Part shown: positions 16,517-24,347 of the stretch, piece after piece
How positions within the stretch are numbered: position 1 is the stretch's first letter
Layout: each line of letters starts with the position of its first letter
NCBI RefSeq assembly: GCF_021513235.1
Contig: NZ_CP090976.1
Coordinates: forward strand, 310,001 to 374,000
Direction: 5' to 3'
Length of the DNA stretch: 64,000 nucleotides
Origin: Kaistella sp. 97-N-M2
GTDB taxonomy: Bacteria > Bacteroidota > Bacteroidia > Flavobacteriales > Weeksellaceae
Position numbers and translations under genes: made by a program
The notes under the pieces: generated by a model
What the model was told of the DNA's origin: nothing
Database searches by the model: none
Seen by the model: only the letters and a program-made list of their open reading frames with translations

Positions 16517-17740
16517 ATGAAAGACAATCAGTTATCCAATATATTAACGCAGTACGACGCTCAGGAACAGATTGACGGGCAGTTATATACCCTCAATTTA
16601 GGACCAACGCACCCCGCCACCCATGGTATTTTTCAGAATATCCTGACGATGGACGGAGAAAAAATTCTGCATTCAGAGCAAACGGTAGGTTACATTCACC
16701 GGGCTTTCGAAAAAATTTCAGAAAGAAGAAATTTCACCCAGATAACGACTTTAACGGACCGAATGAATTACTGTTCGGCGCCCATCAACAACTTAGGTTG
16801 GCACATGACCGTTGAAAAACTTTTGGGAGTGGTCGTTCCCAAGAGGGTTGATTACATGCGGGTTATTATGATGGAATTGGCAAGAATTGGTGATCACTTA
16901 ATCTGTAATGCGGTAACGGGCGTTGATACCGGCGCTTTAACCGGTTTTACGTATATGTTCCCAGAGCGCGAAAAGATTTACGATATGTACGAACAGGTTT
17001 GTGGCGGAAGATTAACCACAAATATGGGACGGATCGGTGGTTTCGAAAGAGATTTCACACCGAAATTTTTCGATCTCTTACGCGATTTTCTGAAAACTTT
17101 TCCTGTCGTTTTTAAAGATTTTTCCAATTTACTGGAGCGAAACAGAATTTTTATGGACCGTACCATTGGTGCCGGCGCAATTTCCGCGGAACGCGCTTTA
17201 AGCTACGGATTTACAGGTCCAAACTTACGCGCAACAGGAGTGGATTACGATGTTCGTGTCGCCACCCCCTACTCTTCGTATGAAGATTTCGATTTCGATA
17301 TTCCCGTAGGAACCGCAGGCGATACTTACGATCGTTTCATGGTTAGACAGGGGGAAATTTGGGAAAGTTTAAAAATAATTCAGCAGGCACTCGACAATCT
17401 TCCTGATGGTCCTTTCCACGCTGATGTTCCGGACTTTTACCTGCCAGAAAAAGCCGATGTTTATACCAAAATGGAAGCTTTGATCTACCACTTCAAAATC
17501 GTGATGGGTGAAACTGAAGTACCGAAAGGCGAAGTTTACCACGCAGTAGAAGGCGGGAACGGCGAATTAGGATTTTATCTGGTAAGCGATGGCGGAAGAA
17601 CCCCTTATCGCTTACACTTTAGACGACCATGTTTTATCTATTATCAAGCGTATCCGGAAATGATTATAGGCTCTGTAATTTCGGATGCGGTGGTTACTTT
17701 AAGCAGTTTAAATGTAATTGCAGGCGAGTTAGATGCGTAA
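16517..17740 (+). CDS. nuoD: NADH-quinone oxidoreductase subunit D
   Basis: 407 residues; 49-kDa-type subunit that forms the quinone pocket together with NuoB. It shows LGPTHPATHGIFQNIL, whose conserved His contacts quinone, then VGYIHRAFEKISERRNF, DRMNYCSAPINNLGW, RIGDHLICNAVTGVDTGALT and the C-terminal ending VISDAVVTLSSLNVIAGELDA (usually ...GEvDR). Derived from NiFe-hydrogenase large subunits but without nickel cysteines. Length normal. Followed by a 118-bp A/T-rich spacer before nuoE. Confidence 0.96.
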   Translation: MKDNQLSNILTQYDAQEQIDGQLYTLNLGPTHPATHGIFQNILTMDGEKILHSEQTVGYIHRAFEKISERRNFTQITTLTDRMNYCSAPINNLGWHMTVEKLLGVVVPKRVDYMRVIMMELARIGDHLICNAVTGVDTGALTGFTYMFPEREKIYDMYEQVCGGRLTTNMGRIGGFERDFTPKFFDLLRDFLKTFPVVFKDFSNLLERNRIFMDRTIGAGAISAERALSYGFTGPNLRATGVDYDVRVATPYSSYEDFDFDIPVGTAGDTYDRFMVRQGEIWESLKIIQQALDNLPDGPFHADVPDFYLPEKADVYTKMEALIYHFKIVMGETEVPKGEVYHAVEGGNGELGFYLVSDGGRTPYRLHFRRPCFIYYQAYPEMIIGSVISDAVVTLSSLNVIAGELDA

Positions 17741-17858
17741 TTAAATTATAAATTTCAGATTACAAATTATAAAACTGGTCTGAAATACAATATAGAAAAT
17801 GACAGCAATTTTAGTTTTTAATTTAAAAATCTAAAATTTAAAATTTAAAATTAGAAAA

Positions 17859-18368
17859 GTGAGCGAAACAATAGCTTTCAGACCTGAAACAATGCAGCAG
17901 GTTCATAAAATTATCGCAAGGTATCCCGAAGAAAGAAAAAAATCTGCCTTAATTCCGTTGCTGCACCTGGCACAAAAGGAATTTGGAGGCTGGCTGGCAG
18001 TTCCGGTGATGGATTATGTAGCGGAAATTCTTAGCATTCAACCCATTGAAGTATACGAAGTCGCTACCTTTTACACCATGTTCAACATGAAACCCGTGGG
18101 AAAATATGTTTTGGAAGTTTGCCAAACCGGGCCCTGTATGCTGAACGGCAGCGATGAGATCATCAAAAACATAAAAGAAACCTTAAACATCAAAAACGGA
18201 GAAACCACGGCCGACGGACTTTTCACGCTGAAAACAGCGGAATGTCTAGGCGCATGCGGTTACGCACCAATGATGCAGATGGGTAAATTTTATCACGAAC
18301 ATTTAACAAAAGAAAAAGTAAACGAAATTCTCCAGCTTTGCAGAGAAGGTAAGTTTGCTTTAGACTAA
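17859..18368 (+). CDS. nuoE: NADH-quinone oxidoreductase subunit E
   Basis: 169 residues; thioredoxin-fold 24-kDa-type subunit with the [2Fe-2S] cluster N1a. Ligands lie in VCQTGPCMLNGS and AECLGACGYAPMMQ, the standard C-x4-C and C-x3-C spacing. The helical N-terminus contains RKKSALIPLLHLAQKEFGG, also typical. The start is GTG at 17,859; the protein from there matches the family start, and no ATG is nearby. NuoF follows after 15 bp. Confidence 0.95.
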   Translation: MSETIAFRPETMQQVHKIIARYPEERKKSALIPLLHLAQKEFGGWLAVPVMDYVAEILSIQPIEVYEVATFYTMFNMKPVGKYVLEVCQTGPCMLNGSDEIIKNIKETLNIKNGETTADGLFTLKTAECLGACGYAPMMQMGKFYHEHLTKEKVNEILQLCREGKFALD

Positions 18369-18383
18369 TTTTTATTAATAACA

Positions 18384-19739
18384 ATGAGTAAAAAACTTTT
18401 ACTTAAAGACGCACATATAGAAGGAATCAGATTCTATGATACTTACCGCAAACAAGGCGGTTACGATGCCGTAGAAACAGCCCTGAAAATGACGCCCGAA
18501 GCCATTGTGGAAGAAGTGAAAACTTCGGGTCTGCGCGGTCGTGGCGGCGCGGGTTTCCCTACTGGATTAAAGTGGAGCTTCCTCGCAAAACCCGAAGGCG
18601 TACCACGATATCTGGTCGTAAATGCCGACGAATCGGAGCCCGGAACTTTTAAAGATCGGTATTTAATGGAATTTCTTCCGCATCTGTTGATCGAAGGAAT
18701 GATCATTTCCTCCTTTGCCCTGGGCGCAAATACCGCCTATATCTATATTCGCGGCGAATATGCCTGGATTGTAGATATTTTGGAAGAAGCTATTGATGAA
18801 GCAAAAGCAGCCGGATTTTTAGGAAAAAATATTTTAGGGGCCGGTTACGATTTGGAAATCTACGTGCACCGCGGCGCAGGAGCATATATTTGTGGCGAAG
18901 AAACTGCCCTTCTCGAATCTTTGGAAGGTAAAAGAGGAAATCCACGTTTGAAACCGCCATTTCCCGCCGTAAAAGGACTTTGGGAATCTCCAACAGTAGT
19001 AAATAATGTAGAAACCATCGCAGCGGTTGTTCCCATCATCAACATAACCGGTGCTGAATATGCTAAAATTGGGGTTGGAAAATCCACAGGAACAAAATTG
19101 ATTTCGGCCTGCGGAAACATCAACAAACCCGGCGTTTATGAGATCGACATGACGATCTCCGTAGAAGAATTTATTTATTCCGATGAATATTGCGGCGGAA
19201 TCCCCAACGGTAAAAGGCTGAAGGCCTGCATCCCAGGCGGAAGTTCTGTACCGATTGTTCCCGCAAACTTATTACTGAAAACAATCAACGGCGAACCGCG
19301 ATTGATGAATTATGAATCTCTTGCCGACGGCGGTTTTGCTACAGGAACAATGATGGGATCCGGCGGATTTATTGTTTTGGATGAAGACCAGTGCGTTGTA
19401 AAACATACCTTGACCTTAGCCCATTTTTATATGCACGAAAGCTGCGGACAATGTACGCCGTGCCGGGAAGGAACGGGATGGATGTGGCGAATTTTATCCA
19501 AACTGGAAAACGGAACAGGAACTTTTGCCGATATCGATCTGCTTTGGGACGTTCAAAGAAAAATTGAAGGAAACACGATTTGTCCTTTGGGAGATGCAGC
19601 TGCCTGGCCAGTTGCCGCTGCCATCCGTCATTTCCGCGACGAGTTCGAATGGCACGTCGATAATCCTGAAGCATTAACAAAAAATTACGGATTGGCGAAC
19701 TACGCGGACCCGATACCTGCACCAGCGGTTGCAGAATAG
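18384..19739 (+). CDS. nuoF: NADH-quinone oxidoreductase subunit F
   Basis: 451 residues; 51-kDa-type subunit that oxidises NADH through FMN and passes electrons to the [4Fe-4S] cluster N3. Visible are GLRGRGGAGFPTGLKWSF (NADH/FMN glycine-rich loop), NADESEPGTFKDR, GAGAYICGEETALLESLEG and the cluster motif ESCGQCTPCREG plus a later Cys in NTICPLGDAAA. Length normal. A non-nuo outer-membrane protein gene starts 1 bp after its stop codon. Confidence 0.97.
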   Translation: MSKKLLLKDAHIEGIRFYDTYRKQGGYDAVETALKMTPEAIVEEVKTSGLRGRGGAGFPTGLKWSFLAKPEGVPRYLVVNADESEPGTFKDRYLMEFLPHLLIEGMIISSFALGANTAYIYIRGEYAWIVDILEEAIDEAKAAGFLGKNILGAGYDLEIYVHRGAGAYICGEETALLESLEGKRGNPRLKPPFPAVKGLWESPTVVNNVETIAAVVPIINITGAEYAKIGVGKSTGTKLISACGNINKPGVYEIDMTISVEEFIYSDEYCGGIPNGKRLKACIPGGSSVPIVPANLLLKTINGEPRLMNYESLADGGFATGTMMGSGGFIVLDEDQCVVKHTLTLAHFYMHESCGQCTPCREGTGWMWRILSKLENGTGTFADIDLLWDVQRKIEGNTICPLGDAAAWPVAAAIRHFRDEFEWHVDNPEALTKNYGLANYADPIPAPAVAE

Positions 19740-19740
19740 A

Positions 19741-20613
19741 ATGAAGAAGATTTTTAAGATTAGTATATTCCTTGTTACAGGACTGAATTTTGCGTTCGCA
19801 CAGAAAACCGATTCGCCCATCAATAAGGATAAAGAAATTTCCGGTGACGTACAAACGGTTTCTCCTTTAACAAAAAAAGGACAGATGTTTATATTTTGGG
19901 GGTACAACAGAGCAGGTTTCAGCAATTCCGATATCCGGTTTAAAGGAGCAGACTACAATTTTACCCTGGAAAATGTGGTAGCGCATGACAGGCCTTCCGC
20001 TTTAAGTTTAAGGTATTTGGATCCGGGAAAAATGTCCATTCCACAGTTTAATTTTCGGGTTGGATATTTTTTTAAAGACAATTTAGCGCTCGTAGTGGGC
20101 ACAGATCATATGAAATATGTGATGGATCAGGAACAGACTGTCCATTTCAAAGGAAATATTGCAGATCCGGTGTATGCAGCGATGGTCCGGAATGGTGAAG
20201 TAAATTTGTCTGATAAGCAATTTCTTACCTTTGAGCATACGGACGGACTGAATTATGTGAACGCCGGAATAGAAAAATATCAAAACCTTTTCGCAAAAAG
20301 GAATTTTGATGTTGTTTGGTCTTACGGCGGCGGCGCGGGAGTTTTATTTCCGAAAAGTAATGTGAAATTATTTGGAAATGAACGCAGCGATCGCTATCAT
20401 GTCGCAGGATTTGGTTTGGATGCACGGACGAACATTAATTTTGTCTTCTGGAAGCACCTCATGGCGAGAGTTGAAGGAAAATTCGGGTACATCAATTTGC
20501 CCGATATTAAAACGACGCTGAATAATCACCCTGATAAAGCCAGTCAGGATTTTGTATTCTACCAGGTTAATTTCGGGGTTGGGTACACGTTTAATACAAA
20601 GAAAAATAATTAA
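19741..20613 (+). CDS. Predicted outer-membrane β-barrel protein inside the nuo operon
   Basis: 290 residues. Residues 1-20 are a signal peptide (FKISIFLVTGLNFAFAQ). The rest alternates short amphipathic strands typical of a small outer-membrane barrel, such as FNFRVGYFFKDNLALVVGTDHM and NFVFWKHLMARVEGKFGYI, and ends in aromatic strand VNFGVGYTF plus a short polar tail. I do not recognise a named family. ATG 19,741 is 1 bp after the nuoF stop, and nuoG starts 22 bp after its end, so it sits squarely in the transcript between nuoF and nuoG. It has no known place in complex I; it may simply be co-expressed. The frame also has an ATG at 19,729 within nuoF, which would spoil the signal peptide. 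Confidence 0.8.
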   Translation: MKKIFKISIFLVTGLNFAFAQKTDSPINKDKEISGDVQTVSPLTKKGQMFIFWGYNRAGFSNSDIRFKGADYNFTLENVVAHDRPSALSLRYLDPGKMSIPQFNFRVGYFFKDNLALVVGTDHMKYVMDQEQTVHFKGNIADPVYAAMVRNGEVNLSDKQFLTFEHTDGLNYVNAGIEKYQNLFAKRNFDVVWSYGGGAGVLFPKSNVKLFGNERSDRYHVAGFGLDARTNINFVFWKHLMARVEGKFGYINLPDIKTTLNNHPDKASQDFVFYQVNFGVGYTFNTKKNN

Positions 20614-20635
20614 TTCATTTTTGAATTCATCTATA

Positions 20636-21673
20636 ATGAGCGAAGAAATAAAAAAATTTAAGATAACCATCGACGGACAAACCACCGAAGTTTTGCCCGG
20701 CACCTCCATTTTGGAAGCCGCGCGACAAATCGGTGGAAAATCTGTGCCGCCCGCAATGTGCTACTACAAACCACTGGAAACCAGTGGCGGACGATGCAGA
20801 ACGTGTTTGGTAGAAGTTTCAAAAGGGTCGGATGCAGATACGCGGCCGATGCCGAAATTGGTCGCCAGTTGCAGAACCGGCGTCATGGACGGCATGGAAG
20901 TGAAAAATTTAACCTCCGAAAAAACCCAGGAAGCGCGAAAAGCGGTGACTGAGTTTTTGCTGATTAACCACCCTTTAGATTGCCCTATTTGCGATCAGGC
21001 TGGCGAATGTCATTTGCAGGATCTCGGTTACGAGCATGGTGTGGAAGGAACAAGAACAGAATTTGAAAGAAGAACTTTCGAACCTGAAGATATTGGACCG
21101 AACATTAAACTCCACATGAACCGATGTATTTTGTGTGCGAGATGTGTTTTGGCCGCCAACCAGTTAACAGAAACAAGAGAGCACGGAATCTTATTCCGTG
21201 GCGAACACGCAGAAATCTCTACCTATTTAAATAAAGCGTTGGATAACGATTTCATTGGAAATGTGATCGATGTTTGTCCGGTAGGCGCCCTAACCGACAG
21301 AACTTCGCGTTTTGCGAGCAGAGTTTGGTTTACCAAACCGGTAAATGCAACGTGCAAATGTGAAAAATGTTCCGGAAAAGCAGTTCTTTGGATGAAAGGC
21401 GACGAAATTATTCGGGTAACAGCGAGAAAAGATCAGTACGATGAGATCATCGACTGGATTTGTGACGAATGCCGTTTCGAAAGAAAGGAAGTGAAATTCT
21501 GGAATATCGAAGGGCCAAGACATATTGACCGTCATTCTGTGATCTCTCTGAATCATTACGAGAAACCGAAAAATATGGTCAGCCTTCTGAACAGGGGCGA
21601 AGCGAAGGAGCTGAGTGCCGAAGACGAAGCAGAATCTGCCGCCAAATCCGACGATAATTTTAAATTAATGTAA
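20636..21673 (+). CDS. nuoG: NADH-quinone oxidoreductase subunit G, short form
   Basis: 345 residues, versus about 700-900 for E. coli-type NuoG. It carries an N-terminal ferredoxin-like [2Fe-2S] domain (MCYYKPLE, GGRCRTCLVEV), then the His-Cys motif HPLDCPICDQAGECHLQD and the [4Fe-4S] block NRCILCARCV with VCPVGALTDR. A four-Cys part (CKCEKC and later CDEC) resembles the start of the molybdopterin-type domain, but that domain itself is absent. Short NuoG is, to my knowledge, usual in flavobacteria. ATG 20,636 is chosen because the in-frame extension to 20,552 overlaps the previous gene. Followed by nuoH after 37 bp. Confidence 0.93.
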   Translation: MSEEIKKFKITIDGQTTEVLPGTSILEAARQIGGKSVPPAMCYYKPLETSGGRCRTCLVEVSKGSDADTRPMPKLVASCRTGVMDGMEVKNLTSEKTQEARKAVTEFLLINHPLDCPICDQAGECHLQDLGYEHGVEGTRTEFERRTFEPEDIGPNIKLHMNRCILCARCVLAANQLTETREHGILFRGEHAEISTYLNKALDNDFIGNVIDVCPVGALTDRTSRFASRVWFTKPVNATCKCEKCSGKAVLWMKGDEIIRVTARKDQYDEIIDWICDECRFERKEVKFWNIEGPRHIDRHSVISLNHYEKPKNMVSLLNRGEAKELSAEDEAESAAKSDDNFKLM

Positions 21674-21710
21674 ATCTTCAGTCAACTGAAGAATCAAATT
21701 ATACGAAAAA

Positions 21711-22784
21711 ATGGAGTTATTAACTTTCAAAATCATACTCGTGCTGTCCCTCTTTTTATTGGCGCTTACCGTTGCCGCCTACTCCACGTGGGCAGAACGA
21801 AAAGTGGCAGCCATTATGCAGGACAGAATCGGGCCTAACCGTTCCGGACCTTTCGGCCTTTTGCAGCCATTGGCTGATGGCGGTAAATTTTTCTTTAAGG
21901 AAGATTTCACACCCGCCGGCGCTGAAAAATTTCTGTTCATCATCGGGCCGTCTTTGGTGATGTTTATCTCGCTGATAACCGGAGCCGTCATCCCGTGGGG
22001 AAAAACCCTGAACATTGGTGGAAATTCTTTTGATCTGCAGGTAGCGAACATCGATATCGGCGTTCTTTATTTGGTAGGAATGGTTTCCATTGGCGTCTAC
22101 GGAATTATGATCGGTGGTTGGGCATCTAACAATAAATTCTCCTTAATCGGTGCCATCCGTGCGAGTTCGCAGATGATTTCTTATGAACTTGCCATGGGTC
22201 TTACGATTATTGCGATTATTATGATGGCAGGATCTTTAGATCTGAAAGTGATTGTAGAACAGCAAACCCACGGTAAAATCTGGGGAATTATCCCGGAAGT
22301 TTCGGGGATGAATTGGAATTTCTTTTATCAGCCCGTTGCTTTTATTATCTTTTTTATTGCAGCTTTAGCCGAAACGAACCGCGCGCCGTTCGATTTGCCG
22401 GAATGTGAAAACGAATTGGTCAACGGTTACCACACGGAATATTCTTCCATGAAGTTAGGTTTATACATGTTCGGCGAATATGTGAATATGTTTATATCGA
22501 ATGCCTTGATCGTGGTTTTATTCTTCGGTGGTTATAACTATCCGGGAATAGACTGGGTGACGAATAACTGGGGCGAAAACGCTGCGGGAATTCTCTCCAT
22601 CGTGTCCTTTTTAACAAAAACGTTCTTCGGAATCTTTGTATTTATGTGGATCCGCTGGACTTTACCAAGATTCAGATACGACCAGTTGATGCATTTGGGC
22701 TGGAAAAAACTGATCCCGCTGGCGCTTTTTAATTTGATGGCGACCGGTGCAATAATTTTGGCCTTCGATTATTTTACAAAATAA
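21711..22784 (+). CDS. nuoH: NADH-quinone oxidoreductase subunit H
   Basis: 357 residues with about eight membrane helices; links the peripheral and membrane arms and forms part of the quinone channel. Conserved blocks are WAERKVAAIMQDRIGPNRSGP, LLQPLADGGKFFFKED, and AETNRAPFDLPECENELVNGYHTEYSS in pieces, the last with the acidic residues of the so-called E-channel. Length slightly above E. coli (325). It is followed by 172 bp that hold a structured intergenic element before nuoI. Confidence 0.96.
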   Translation: MELLTFKIILVLSLFLLALTVAAYSTWAERKVAAIMQDRIGPNRSGPFGLLQPLADGGKFFFKEDFTPAGAEKFLFIIGPSLVMFISLITGAVIPWGKTLNIGGNSFDLQVANIDIGVLYLVGMVSIGVYGIMIGGWASNNKFSLIGAIRASSQMISYELAMGLTIIAIIMMAGSLDLKVIVEQQTHGKIWGIIPEVSGMNWNFFYQPVAFIIFFIAALAETNRAPFDLPECENELVNGYHTEYSSMKLGLYMFGEYVNMFISNALIVVLFFGGYNYPGIDWVTNNWGENAAGILSIVSFLTKTFFGIFVFMWIRWTLPRFRYDQLMHLGWKKLIPLALFNLMATGAIILAFDYFTK

Positions 22785-22820
22785 GCCGAAGACCTGCGAA
22801 AAAGAGACGAAACTGAATTT

Positions 22821-22893
22821 TAGCCCCGATTGCAGCGGCATCCTTTTGCGAGGACGAAGGACGAGCAAAAGATAGAGCGGAAAGCGGGTACCA
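22821..22893 (+). ncRNA. Structured intergenic element between nuoH and nuoI (possible Flavo-1-like RNA)
   Basis: The spacer carries the words AGCCCCGATTGCAGCGGCA, then an inverted repeat CTTTTGC (22,843-22,849)/GCAAAAG (22,865-22,871), then GATAGAGCGGAAAGCGGG. CCCG near 22,825 can pair with CGGG near 22,885 as an outer stem. This constant-arm, variable-hairpin pattern recurs in many flavobacterial genomes as I remember them; it may correspond to the Rfam Flavo-1 motif. That identity is inference. Strand is taken from the surrounding operon. Confidence 0.5.
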
Positions 22894-22956
22894 TATTGAA
22901 AAGAAGCTCCCAACGTGGCGCTTCTGAAAATAATAATTAAAAATATATTTCTGAAA

Positions 22957-23514
22957 ATGAAATTAACAAATAGATCCAAAGTGGTCTCCGACAAAAAAAT
23001 GACCTTCGGCGAGAGCATTTATCTTCCTGCCGTGCTGAAGGGTATGGGAATTACGCTGCGTCATGCCGCGAATTCGGTTTTTGGTAATGGAGTCGCCACG
23101 GTGCAATATCCGGAAGAACAACGACCACGAGTACAGATTTGGCGCGGCGAGCACGTGCTGAAACTCGATAACGAAGGGCGGGAACGCTGTACCGCGTGCG
23201 GACTTTGTGCTGTAGCCTGTCCGGCGGAAGCAATCACCATGACGTCGGCGGAACGCACAAAAGAAGAAAAAGATCTTTACCGCGAAGAAAAATACGCGAA
23301 AGTATATGAAATTAATATGTTGCGCTGTATTTTTTGTGGAATGTGCGAGGAAGCCTGCCCGAAATCTGCCATTTACCTGACGGATAAGTTGGTGAATGTG
23401 GAAGAAAACCGCGGCAGCTTTATTTACGGTAAAGATAAACTGGTTGAAAAAATTAATGCAAGAGTGGACGTTTCGGCGAGACAAAGCGAGTTGCAGAAAA
23501 AAATGATGAAATAA
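22957..23514 (+). CDS. nuoI: NADH-quinone oxidoreductase subunit I
   Basis: 185 residues; ferredoxin-like subunit with two [4Fe-4S] clusters (N6a, N6b) that feed N2. Motifs RCTACGLCAVACPAEAI and RCIFCGMCEEACPKSAI give the two C-x2-C-x2-C-x3-CP sets. The upstream IYLPAVLKGMGITLRHAANSVF is the usual membrane-contacting helix. ATG 22,957 is chosen; an in-frame ATG at 22,915 would read through the edge of the structured element. Its stop codon directly abuts the nuoJ ATG. Confidence 0.95.
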   Translation: MKLTNRSKVVSDKKMTFGESIYLPAVLKGMGITLRHAANSVFGNGVATVQYPEEQRPRVQIWRGEHVLKLDNEGRERCTACGLCAVACPAEAITMTSAERTKEEKDLYREEKYAKVYEINMLRCIFCGMCEEACPKSAIYLTDKLVNVEENRGSFIYGKDKLVEKINARVDVSARQSELQKKMMK

Positions 23515-24009
23515 ATGGAACAGATCTTATTTTTCTTTGTTGCGTTTATCGCAGTGGCAAGCGCCGTTTATTTTGTGTTTGCGCGAAATCCGCTCTACTC
23601 TATTCTTTCGCTTATCGTGACGATGTTTTCTATTGCCGGTTTATATATTTTATTAAACGCGCAGTTTCTGGGCATTGTGCAGATTATTGTTTATGCAGGC
23701 GCCATTATGGTGTTGTTTCTTTACATTTTGATGATGTTGAATCTGAATAAAGCCGACGAAAGTAAAAAACAAAACCTTATGAAGTTTGTGGGCGTTTTTT
23801 CTGCGGGCTTACTGTTGATCGCAATCTTGGGTGCTTTTCGCGGTTTCAAAGTTGAGGCAGCGGCGAGCAATGTGGATTCCGGTGTGGGATTGACGAAAAA
23901 TCTTGGAAGATTATTGTTTAACGAATATGTTTTGCCTTTTGAGTTGGCCTCGCTGCTTATTTTTGCAGGAATTGTGGGCGCAGTATTAATTGGTAAAAAA
24001 GATTTATAG
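23515..24009 (+). CDS. nuoJ: NADH-quinone oxidoreductase subunit J
   Basis: 164 residues with five membrane helices; membrane-arm subunit, homologue of mitochondrial ND6. The conserved block is FLGIVQIIVYAGAIMVLFLYILMML (helix 3, in which a π-bulge forms during turnover). The start abuts the nuoI stop without spacer, and nuoK starts 4 bp after its stop. C-terminal helix LASLLIFAGIVGAVLIGKK is typical. Confidence 0.94.
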   Translation: MEQILFFFVAFIAVASAVYFVFARNPLYSILSLIVTMFSIAGLYILLNAQFLGIVQIIVYAGAIMVLFLYILMMLNLNKADESKKQNLMKFVGVFSAGLLLIAILGAFRGFKVEAAASNVDSGVGLTKNLGRLLFNEYVLPFELASLLIFAGIVGAVLIGKKDL

Positions 24010-24013
24010 AATT

Positions 24014-24340
24014 ATGGGAGGAAATTCATTTATACAACACGTACCGCTGGAATATTTTATTATTCTCTGCTCGGTGATGTTTTGCCTGGGCGTAATGGGC
24101 GTTTTGGTGCGAAAAAACGCGATCATTATTTTGGGTTGTGTCGAATTGATGCTGAACTCGGTTAACCTTCTGTTAGCTGCGTTTTCGAGTTACAAAGGCG
24201 ACGGAAACGGACAGATTCTGGTCTTCTTCATTATGGTGGTTGCCGCCGCAGAAGTTGCCGTCGGTTTAGCGATTATTGCCATGATGTACCGGAACACGAA
24301 GTCGGTGGACATTAGTATTTTTAATAAATTAAGAGGATAA
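24014..24340 (+). CDS. nuoK: NADH-quinone oxidoreductase subunit K
   Basis: 108 residues with three membrane helices; ND4L homologue. It shows VLVRKNAIIILGCVELMLNSVNLLL, containing the conserved membrane glutamate of the proton path, and VAAAEVAVGLAIIAMMYR with the second one. ATG 24,014, 4 bp after nuoJ, gives the family length; the in-frame extension to 23,990 lies inside nuoJ. Confidence 0.94.
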   Translation: MGGNSFIQHVPLEYFIILCSVMFCLGVMGVLVRKNAIIILGCVELMLNSVNLLLAAFSSYKGDGNGQILVFFIMVVAAAEVAVGLAIIAMMYRNTKSVDISIFNKLRG

Positions 24341-24347
24341 ATAGAGG

